Under the pieces are notes generated by a model. The model was not told where the DNA came from, made no database searches, and saw nothing but the letters and a program-made list of their open reading frames with translations. From assembly GCF_002256285.1 (NCBI RefSeq), contig NZ_NKJE01000003.1:1-64000 (forward strand): DNA of 64,000 nt. The letters run 5' to 3'. Below are positions 17,125 through 23,346 of this stretch, piece by piece. The number at the start of each line of letters is the position of its first letter. Position 1 is the stretch's first letter. A program made the translations under genes and the position numbers. Source of the DNA: Flavobacterium sp. BFFFF1 (lineage in GTDB: Bacteria > Bacteroidota > Bacteroidia > Flavobacteriales > Flavobacteriaceae).

Positions 17125-17673
17125 ATGAAAAAAATCCTCTGCGTCCTGATCTTACTGCTGGTTGTGGTAAGCGGACTGGTATTTGCCAATCGTGACATTA
17201 CAAATGAAACCAGGCCAACCCCAAAGCCGTTGTCTGCTGCTGAAAAGAAACACGCATTGGCCGAAAGGAAAAAATGGGAGGCTTCTCCTGACGGTATCAG
17301 GTATAAAGCCTGGGAGGTTTCTCCTGAAGGTAAAAAAGTGCATGCAAGCCATGATAAGATCAGGGCAAACATCAAGGCTTTCACCAGTATGGAGGCCGTG
17401 GTCACTTCTGTTACCTTTCAGCGCGAAAATGCGGCCTCATCAGGTCCAAAATGGCTTATCGTTAAGATTAATGGAGACGAATATATGATGCAATTTACGC
17501 CTGACGAGTTTCAGCAGTTGAGCAGCCTGAAAGTCAACGACAAGATCACTTTAAGAAGCCGCAGCGCGGGGTATTCGCCCAATCATCCTTATTTGATTTT
17601 ATCGGGCGACTACATTGCACAAAATAATAAGGTACTTTTTAAACGAGACTTCAGCAAAAATAAAGGTTGTTGA
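17125..17673 (+). CDS. Secreted protein with duplicated SPEGK motif
   Basis: 182 residues with a signal peptide (MKKILCVLILLLVVVSGLVFA). A short motif is duplicated: KKWEASPDGIRYKAW and AWEVSPEGKKVHASHDKI (about residues 48-77). The rest (MEAVVTSVTFQRENAASSGPKWLIVKINGDEYMMQF ... LRSRSAGYSPNHPYLILSGDYIAQ) looks like a small OB-fold-like beta barrel. I do not recognise a named family. It sits downstream of an operator-like palindrome rather than a standard junction. Confidence 0.75.
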   Translation: MKKILCVLILLLVVVSGLVFANRDITNETRPTPKPLSAAEKKHALAERKKWEASPDGIRYKAWEVSPEGKKVHASHDKIRANIKAFTSMEAVVTSVTFQRENAASSGPKWLIVKINGDEYMMQFTPDEFQQLSSLKVNDKITLRSRSAGYSPNHPYLILSGDYIAQNNKVLFKRDFSKNKGC

Positions 17674-17675
17674 GG

Positions 17676-17806
17676 AACTGTTTGGGTTGTCGGCAGCTGT
17701 GCTTCGTATGGTGTACAAATTAAGTGCTTTTTTTATAACTTCGTCCAGCCACGCTGTGAACGGCGGTTAGCCGCGGCTGAAGTGGAGCCACCGTACGCTG
17801 GCGGTA
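17676..17806 (+). repeat. attC-like cassette junction 10
   Basis: The left arm is GGAACTGTTTGGGTTGTCGG (17676-17695). The core at 17714-17746 starts TACAAATTAAGTGC and ends ATAACTTCGTCC. The right arm CGGCTGAAGTGGAGCCACC is followed by GTACGCTGGCGG (17793-17804), a diverged terminal box. Confidence 0.5.
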
Positions 17807-17827
17807 ACTTTAAAAAATACATTATTT

Positions 17828-18766
17828 ATGAAGCGACATGTTTTAATTATCACCCTTTTATTCCTTACCACGTCATCCTTCAGCCAAAAGTCGGAATGGA
17901 TTCATTTTGATTGGCATGGAGAAAATATATTTGGCAGGTATTATGAAAAAACTGCAATAAGTTTACCGATAATAATAGAAAACATGCCCTACAACTTCTG
18001 TTGTCAATTGGATTTGGGAGCCACCCGAACGGTTTTCTATGGAAACTCCCTGAAAAATTATTCGTTTAACACGATTAGTCAAAAATTGGATAGTTTGGGC
18101 GAACCGTATTATTTAAACGGACATAAGGGAAATTTTCTAAGAAATATCGATTTAAAAATCGACAAAAAGGATTTTCTGAAAACCGATGTCGCTTACATTT
18201 ATGATTACGGAGATGAAATACCGAAAGATTCTATTAATTCCTTATCTCAAAAGCTTATTGGAACCGTTGCCCCTGATCTTTTTCAAAACAAATATCTGGT
18301 AATTGATTTTCCGAACCAAAAAATGCGGCTATATGATGAACTGCCCAATCAGTATAAAAAAGCTGATTTTGTAAATGTCTTAATGCGTAAAGGAAGAATA
18401 AAAATTCCGCTGACAATTGGTAATAGAACTGAATATGTAATTTTCGATACCGGAAACTGCTTAGGCGATTTATTGTTAGATAAAGAAACAATAGATTTAT
18501 TTACCCACCCAAATGATGCCGCTACAGAATTGCTGTCTGGGAAATCATGGGGGCAAGATTATGTAGTTTATCAAAAAAAAATGCCAGAACCTGTTTTCAT
18601 AAATGGTAAAAAGATCGCAATTACCACGGCACAATTCACGAATTCGGATGATGACGTACAGTTCAACAAAGAAGAAAAAATTATAGGACTTATTGGACCG
18701 TTATTTTTTATAAATCAGACTGTAATCATTGATTATAAAAATCTAAGATTTGGAACACTAAAATAA
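17828..18766 (+). CDS. Exported retropepsin-like aspartyl protease fold protein
   Basis: 312 residues with a signal peptide (MKRHVLIITLLFLTTSSFSQ). Two lobes of an aspartyl protease fold: the second has a normal motif VIFDTGNCLGD (Asp207), but the first reads QLDLGATRTV (Asp62-Leu-Gly), where the usual Thr or Ser is replaced by Leu. GTVAPDLFQNKYLVIDF and GLIGPLFFINQTVIIDY are the matching hydrophobic segments of each lobe. The altered first motif makes catalytic activity uncertain; it may be a binding protein. It lacks the PDZ domain of the related gene at 7209. Confidence 0.72.
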   Translation: MKRHVLIITLLFLTTSSFSQKSEWIHFDWHGENIFGRYYEKTAISLPIIIENMPYNFCCQLDLGATRTVFYGNSLKNYSFNTISQKLDSLGEPYYLNGHKGNFLRNIDLKIDKKDFLKTDVAYIYDYGDEIPKDSINSLSQKLIGTVAPDLFQNKYLVIDFPNQKMRLYDELPNQYKKADFVNVLMRKGRIKIPLTIGNRTEYVIFDTGNCLGDLLLDKETIDLFTHPNDAATELLSGKSWGQDYVVYQKKMPEPVFINGKKIAITTAQFTNSDDDVQFNKEEKIIGLIGPLFFINQTVIIDYKNLRFGTLK

Positions 18767-18930
18767 AAAAAAGCTTCCACTAACTGCGGTCAAAAGCAAT
18801 CGCTTAGTCCGGTTTATTATTCGTTTGTTTCCTGTTTTCATTTTTTCCGGTGAAGGAAATGCGGCCGCCAAGCCGCAGATTGCTTCTCGCATTAGAAGGC
18901 TATTGGCGTTTAAACCAAAATCATGCACAA
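18767..18930. repeat. Degenerate junction between the genes at 17828 and 18931
   Basis: Shortly after the stop codon is CTAACTGCGGTCAAAAGC (18780-18797), similar in layout to attC left arms (AAC box, then GCGG). No core element and no clear right arm are present. A 27-codon in-frame extension of the next gene covers this area and is not taken as coding. Confidence 0.35.
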
Positions 18931-19329
18931 ATGAAATATTTAATGATCGCATTGTTGTCAATTTTATCACTTTCATGCACAAAGTCTCCTGAAAAAACAC
19001 CTCAGAATTTCGCCGAAAAAATTGTGGCGTTTGCCATTGAAAATTCTGATGATCAATTTATTGAGCTTCCCGAATTATACGATTCTTTAACAAAAACCAT
19101 CCCAGACGATAAAGATGAAAAAACCATTCTGGTACAGATTCTAAAAAAGAAAGGGTTTAAGATTACGAATTGGGGGCGTGGAAATTGGCCTCCATTGGGT
19201 GCGCGGATTATTCAAATTACTTTGAAAAAAGATGATTGTGAATGTACTGTAAATAAAATGTACTACGCAACTATGGACGATTCGCTGTATGAAATGCGTG
19301 AAAGGATAAAGTGTAGAGCCAGCCATTAA
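18931..19329 (+). CDS. Small uncharacterised lipoprotein
   Basis: 132 residues from the ATG at 18931. The lipoprotein signal MKYLMIALLSILSLSC puts the lipidated residue at Cys16. The mature part is charged (FAEKIVAFAIENSDDQFIELPELYDSLTKTIPDDKDEK) and ends with a short Cys-containing region (KKDDCECTVNKMYYATMDDSLYEMRERIKC). Three Cys near the C-terminus could form disulfides in the periplasm. No family recognised. Confidence 0.75.
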   Translation: MKYLMIALLSILSLSCTKSPEKTPQNFAEKIVAFAIENSDDQFIELPELYDSLTKTIPDDKDEKTILVQILKKKGFKITNWGRGNWPPLGARIIQITLKKDDCECTVNKMYYATMDDSLYEMRERIKCRASH

Positions 19330-19496
19330 CGGCAGTGCCACGCGCCCGGGCGACAGCATACGCAGCGCTGCCAATTGCTGCGTTCCGGTAAAATGTAACC
19401 ACTTTTTCCATAACTTCGGTTTGGCTTTGCTCTGTTGGGACTTCGGTCTGAGCGGACTCGAAGCGGGCGTCCGGCGACAGTTTCGTCGACGTTCCA
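19325..19496 (+). repeat. attC-like cassette junction 11
   Basis: The left arm ATTAACGGCAGTGCCACGC overlaps the stop codon (19325-19343), as seen in integron cassettes. The core at 19387-19422 starts GGTAAAATGTAACCAC and ends ATAACTTCGGTTT. The right arm is GGCGACAGTTTCGTCGACGT, ending ACGTTCC (19489-19495). Confidence 0.5.
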
Positions 19497-19520
19497 ATAG
19501 CAGAAAATTAAAGAAACACC

Positions 19521-20369
19521 ATGGAAATTTCTCCGATTATCGAAGTTGATGCACTTTTAGCAATCCTCAGTAATCCAAACGTACTGATTTTTGATGTAAG
19601 CAATCATAAAAACGCAAAAGCAAATTTTGAAAAAGCCCATTTAGAACGCGCTTTATTTGTAGAAACCAATTCTCAACTGGCCGAAATTAGGGATGATTTG
19701 TCGGGCGGTCGCCATCCACTGCCGAAAATAGCGCGTTTTGCTGAAACGGTGACCAGTTTAGGAATCAATGAAAATAGTCATGTCGTTCTTTATGATGATA
19801 ACGGTGGTTCAAACGCCGCCGCAAGATTTTGGTGGATGTTAAGATCCGCAGGACATCAAAATGTACAGGTCTTAAATGGGGGAATTGGGGAAGCAAAAAG
19901 GCGAAACTTTCCATTGGCTACCGGAAGTGAACCCGTTAGAACCGTTTCCCAGCCTTATCAGTTAAAAAAATGGAATTTACCAACTGTTGAAATCAATCAG
20001 GTAGCCATTGCGTCACAGGATCCAAACTATTTAGTTGTGGACGTAAGAGATCAGCAACGTTATGATGGCATTGCAGAACCTATAGATTTAATTGCAGGAC
20101 ATATCCCGGGAGCTATTAATATTCCGTTTACAGAGAATTTAGATGCCGATGGTTTATTTCTCAACCCAACAGCGCTCAGAGATAAGTATAAGGCGAAATT
20201 TGGTGAAATACGTAATGAAAATATTATTGTCCATTGTGGTTCCGGCGTAACAGCGTGCCACACCATTTTGTCGTTGGAATACGCCGGAATGGGAATCCCG
20301 AAACTTTATATTGGCTCCTGGAGTGAATGGAGCAGAAGCAATAGGAAAATAGAAAAAAAGAACGGTTAA
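19521..20369 (+). CDS. Sulfurtransferase with tandem rhodanese domains
   Basis: 282 residues: an N-terminal inactive rhodanese domain (DVSNHKNAKANFEKAHLERALFVE ... VVLYDDNGGSNAAARFWWML) and a C-terminal catalytic domain with the active loop CGSGVTAC (Cys239 to Cys246). The CGSGVTA-type loop is closer to 3-mercaptopyruvate sulfurtransferases than to thiosulfate sulfurtransferases; it transfers sulfane sulfur to thiols or cyanide in the cytoplasm. There is no signal peptide. The gene stands alone between two junction repeats. Confidence 0.92.
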   Translation: MEISPIIEVDALLAILSNPNVLIFDVSNHKNAKANFEKAHLERALFVETNSQLAEIRDDLSGGRHPLPKIARFAETVTSLGINENSHVVLYDDNGGSNAAARFWWMLRSAGHQNVQVLNGGIGEAKRRNFPLATGSEPVRTVSQPYQLKKWNLPTVEINQVAIASQDPNYLVVDVRDQQRYDGIAEPIDLIAGHIPGAINIPFTENLDADGLFLNPTALRDKYKAKFGEIRNENIIVHCGSGVTACHTILSLEYAGMGIPKLYIGSWSEWSRSNRKIEKKNG

Positions 20370-20376
20370 ATGCCGT

Positions 20377-20497
20377 TTAACTGCGCCCGGATGCTGCTTC
20401 CTTTGTAAAATGTAAGGGGTTTTTCCATAACTTCGTTTTAGCTCCGCTTACTTTCGGACGTTGGCCTCAGCGGACGTATAGTGGCGGGATGTTACCT
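20377..20497 (+). repeat. attC-like cassette junction 12
   Basis: The left arm is GCCGTTTAACTGCGCCCGG (20371-20389). The core at 20403-20440 is near consensus: TTGTAAAATGTAAGG, ending ATAACTTCGTTTTA, with 22 nt between TTG and TAACTTCG. R'-like boxes follow: GGACGTTGGCC (20456-20466) and GGGATGTTACC (20486-20496). Confidence 0.55.
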
Positions 20498-20537
20498 AGT
20501 TCCAGAACAACTATCATCAACGAAAAGAACAATTGAC

Positions 20538-21182
20538 ATGGATATTGACCATATTTTTATTTTTACTGACGACAACGGAAAAGTTGCTGACGAATTGGTC
20601 GACTTCGGTTTGACAGAAGGAAGCAATCGAATTCATGTTGGACAAGGAACAACCAATCGTAAATTCTATTTTGACAACTTCTTTTTTGAGATTTTATGGG
20701 TACATGATGAAACCGAATTAAAAAGTGAGCGCACCATGCCGACAGGACTTTGGCAACGCGCCGAATTTAAGTCAAATCGTTTTTCGCCTTTTGGACTTTG
20801 CATCGTCAACGCCGATGAAACGGAAAAGCTCTTTGAAAAGGCTTTTAAATATCAACCCGATTACTTTCCGCAAGGACTGGAAATTGACATCCTAAAAAAT
20901 GAACACCAGCCGGATTTACCCTGGACATTTAGATTGCCATTTAAAGGACAAAAGCACTACGAAAACGAACCGACAAAACATCTCAATGGAATTTCTGTTT
21001 TGACAAATGCGATCTTTGAGTATCAATCGATTGCCCAGGATACGTTCCCGGATCATTTTAAAAATCAAGATAATATTCAATTTATTAAGTCGACCAGACA
21101 TTGGTTAAACCTTGTTTTTGACAATAGAAAACAAGGAAAAAAGAAGGTATTTGAAAAACTTAGCCTGACCATCGAATATTAG
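20538..21182 (+). CDS. VOC/glyoxalase-like domain protein
   Basis: 214 residues from the ATG at 20538; an earlier in-frame start would lie within the junction. The start MDIDHIFIFTDD and the following VADELVDFGLTEGSNRIHVGQGTTNRKFYFDNFFFEILWVHDETEL match the glyoxalase-like/VOC type, with His5 and Glu72-like residues positioned as metal ligands. The second half (PWTFRLPFKGQKHYENEPTKHLNGISVLT) looks like the paired module. The reaction is unknown. It is the last gene with a standard junction upstream. Confidence 0.8.
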   Translation: MDIDHIFIFTDDNGKVADELVDFGLTEGSNRIHVGQGTTNRKFYFDNFFFEILWVHDETELKSERTMPTGLWQRAEFKSNRFSPFGLCIVNADETEKLFEKAFKYQPDYFPQGLEIDILKNEHQPDLPWTFRLPFKGQKHYENEPTKHLNGISVLTNAIFEYQSIAQDTFPDHFKNQDNIQFIKSTRHWLNLVFDNRKQGKKKVFEKLSLTIEY

Positions 21183-21324
21183 TAATTAAAACCGTACATA
21201 GCCACCCTTTACTTCGGCAGGTGTGGCGATTCTGTGTAAATCTGCGTCATCCGGAATGGATCAACGGCATACCAAAATAACAGTTCCGGGTAAATGTTTA
21301 TATTTGGAAAAGCATTTGCCGTTT
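21183..21324. repeat. Right boundary of the cassette-like block
   Basis: It contains TGTAAATCTGCGTCATCCGG (21234-21253), the variant right-arm string seen also at 7074-7092 and 13418-13434, but no core element. Downstream, base composition and gene type return to normal chromosomal character. Confidence 0.4.
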
Positions 21325-22119
21325 ATGATCCAGAAAACTACCCTTCTCCTCTTGCTGCTGGCGACACTTACTGCCAGTGCCCAGTCCAAAGAACTGCCAT
21401 GGCACAACAAGAAATGCGCCGTGGTAATTACCTACGACGACGCTATTTCGCAACATCTCGACAATGCCATTCCGGTGCTGGATTCGCTGCAATTGAAAGC
21501 GACGTTTTACATCACGGCAAACAATACCGGCAGCCGCATTGCAGATTGGAAAAAGGTGGCCCAAAGCGGGCATGAATTGGGAAACCATACGCTGTTTCAT
21601 CCGTGTTTGGGTGGTGAAGGCCGCGAATGGGTGCGCCCGGAGTACGATTTGCGGACGTATTCGGTACAATCGGTGATGGACGAAATCAACCTGACCAACG
21701 CCTTCCTCGAAGCGCTTGACGGGAAAAAAGAACGCACTTTTGCCTTTACCTGCGGCGATATGACTGTGGGCGGTGTCAATTTTACCGATAACCTGCGCAA
21801 AGACTTTATAGCGGCCAGGGCGGTACGAAATGAAATGCATACGATTGACAAAGTGGACCTGTTTAACATTGACTGCTATGTCGTCAATGGTGAAAACGCC
21901 GCCCAAATGGAGCAATGGGTACAGCAGGCCATCGCGACACATTCGCTGCTGGTGATCCTGTTCCATGGCGTGGAAGGCGGCAATGGGCTGAATGTCAAGG
22001 GCAAGGAGCACAGCGCCTTTTTACACTACCTGAAAGCCAATGAGAAAGACGTTTGGATTGCGCCGATGATCGATCTGGCGAAGTTTGTCAGGACATATCA
22101 GGCGCAACAAAAACAATAA
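21325..22119 (+). CDS. Secreted polysaccharide deacetylase (NodB homology domain)
   Basis: 264 residues from the ATG at 21325, chosen because a signal peptide (MIQKTTLLLLLLATLTASAQ) follows at once. NodB motifs: TYDDA with Asp38 and Asp39 (base and metal ligand), and GNHTLFHP with His88 and His92 (metal ligands), followed by the catalytic-domain end VILFHGVEGG. These enzymes remove acetyl groups from chitin, peptidoglycan or other glycans; the substrate is not clear. Composition is GC-richer than the block to its left. Confidence 0.9.
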   Translation: MIQKTTLLLLLLATLTASAQSKELPWHNKKCAVVITYDDAISQHLDNAIPVLDSLQLKATFYITANNTGSRIADWKKVAQSGHELGNHTLFHPCLGGEGREWVRPEYDLRTYSVQSVMDEINLTNAFLEALDGKKERTFAFTCGDMTVGGVNFTDNLRKDFIAARAVRNEMHTIDKVDLFNIDCYVVNGENAAQMEQWVQQAIATHSLLVILFHGVEGGNGLNVKGKEHSAFLHYLKANEKDVWIAPMIDLAKFVRTYQAQQKQ

Positions 22120-22131
22120 ACCAATCCCGTC

Positions 22132-22689
22132 ATGGAACCTGAAAAAACCCTAAAGCGAAAGATTCTTTCAAACAGGCTGACGCCGCTTGTCCTCATGCCG
22201 TTGAATCTTGCTTTTTTCTTTTATGTCATTCCGCCCGATGTGGCGTCAGAATATTCTGTCTCGCTCGCGCTTGTCGGAAGCGTCTCTACGCTAATCCTGA
22301 GTTTCTGGATTGCCATCATGGTGGTCCCCAAGGCACTCGATAAAGCACCGGTAGCCGTGGGCTTGTTGTGCATATCGACGTTGTTTGTGTTTGGATACTT
22401 TTTTATCCTGAAGGGCGTGGATTTCAGTTCTGATGAATTCGCGAAATACGGGCAGTATGCTGAAGCTGTGGTCGTCGACAAAACGCAGGTCTACGGCAGG
22501 CGCGGGAAAACGATCCAGGATATGGATGTTTCGTTTAACGATGCCTATGGCACGGCATGGCAGGCGGAAATCACCTTAAGCGAACGCGAATACGAGCAGT
22601 TCCAGCAGGGGCAGCACATTATGATCCACTATTCGGCGAAGCATCCTAAGATAGCGAGGGTGGCGTATGAAAAAATGCGTAGCTATTAA
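22132..22689 (+). CDS. Membrane protein of unknown function, DUF3592-like
   Basis: 185 residues with three N-terminal membrane helices (PLVLMPLNLAFFFYVI, LALVGSVSTLILSFWIAIMVV, VGLLCISTLFVFGYFFIL) and a soluble C-terminal domain: AEAVVVDKTQVYGRRGKTIQDMDVSFNDAYGTAWQAEITLSEREYEQFQQGQHIMIHYSAKHPKIARV. The GQ-I-IHYS-KHPKIARV ending resembles DUF3592 beta-domain proteins. It begins 12 bp after the deacetylase stop, so both are probably cotranscribed. Confidence 0.7.
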   Translation: MEPEKTLKRKILSNRLTPLVLMPLNLAFFFYVIPPDVASEYSVSLALVGSVSTLILSFWIAIMVVPKALDKAPVAVGLLCISTLFVFGYFFILKGVDFSSDEFAKYGQYAEAVVVDKTQVYGRRGKTIQDMDVSFNDAYGTAWQAEITLSEREYEQFQQGQHIMIHYSAKHPKIARVAYEKMRSY

Positions 22690-22813
22690 TCACGCCTTTG
22701 GGGTTTAATTGAGAAAATATCGGTCCTCACCCCACCCCTGCTCCAACGCCCCGAAGTGTCGCGAGGGACGCTTAATTGGTGGAATTGCTTGCTATTGGGT
22801 ATCGCCGCTAACA

Positions 22814-22933
22814 ACGAAGCAATGGCTGCTGACATCGAAGCAATGGCTGCTGACGTCGAAACAATAGCTGCTGACACCGAAGCAATGACCGTTGACATCG
22901 AAGCAATGGTTGCTGACATCAAAACATGTCCTG
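22814..22933 (+). repeat. 21-bp tandem repeat array, right (5 copies plus partial)
   Basis: Units start at 22814, 22835, 22856, 22877 and 22898, with a partial sixth at 22919. The consensus is CGAAGCAATGGCTGCTGAC plus two variable bases. The period, orientation and the core CGAAGCNNTGNNNNNNGAC are shared with the array at 2659-2763. An 80-codon frame through the array encodes heptads of the type EAMAADI, but has no supporting ribosome binding site or homology that I can see. Confidence 0.85.
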
Positions 22934-23044
22934 TTTGCATCAGAAAAGTACGTACTTACCCGATTTCTACAGCATTTTATCGTGAATCAAACGACTGAAT
23001 TATATTGTTTTAAAAAATATTTAATGAAATAGGCTAAAAAATAT

Positions 23045-23076
23045 TTGCAGAATCAAAACTTTATGCCATAAATTTG
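23045..23076 (+). promoter_or_regulatory. Promoter of the SAM-riboswitch transcript
   Basis: TTG at 23045-23047, a 21-nt spacer and TAAATTTG at 23069-23076 match the Bacteroidota promoter TTG-N17-23-TAnnTTTG exactly. The predicted start lies about 20 nt before the riboswitch. Confidence 0.8.
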
Positions 23077-23098
23077 CGGCAAGTTCTTTAAAAGATTA

Positions 23099-23198
23099 TT
23101 CTTATCCAGAAAGACCGAGGGAATTGACCCGATGACGTCTTGGCAACCTGTCGAAAGATAAGGTGCCACCTTCAACCCCGCAAGGGGAAAGATAAGCT
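23099..23198 (+). ncRNA. SAM-I (S-box) riboswitch
   Basis: Conserved S-box elements in order: P1 strand CTTATC (23101-23106), AGAAAGACCGAGGGA, the block GACCCGATGACGTCTTGGC, GCAACC, AAGGTGCCA with the P3 side and TTC, the P4 hairpin CCCC-GCAA-GGGG, then GAAAGATAAG closing P1 (GATAAG at 23191-23196). The aptamer senses S-adenosylmethionine. An intrinsic terminator follows 33 nt later, indicating transcription attenuation of the downstream sulfur amino acid gene. Confidence 0.92.
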
Positions 23199-23230
23199 AG
23201 AAAACTGCACGTAATAGTTCGAAATATTAT

Positions 23231-23267
23231 ATGCGCTTCTGACTTATCGGGAGCGCATTTTTTTTTT
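23231..23267 (+). terminator. Riboswitch expression-platform terminator
   Basis: A 9-bp stem ATGCGCTTC / GGGAGCGCAT (one G-T pair) is followed by ten T residues, between the SAM aptamer and the start codon at 23347. Confidence 0.85.
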
Positions 23268-23346
23268 GTGCGCTTTCGATATCTGGTTGGGAATATTTTT
23301 TTAACAACAAAAAATATTTAACAACAATCTTTAAAACATCAACAAG

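Noticed and set aside
1-21190. Integron integrase or transposase next to the cassette-like block
   Set aside because: I looked at both flanks and found no tyrosine recombinase, DDE transposase or relaxase; it may lie outside the window.
22814-22933. CRISPR-like array
   Set aside because: Repeat units are contiguous without unique spacers, units are only 21 bp and no cas genes are nearby.
22756-22998. An 80-codon plus-strand frame with EAMAADI-type heptads
   Set aside because: It is the translation of the 21-bp tandem array; other frames are open too, no ribosome binding site is visible and no domain is recognisable.
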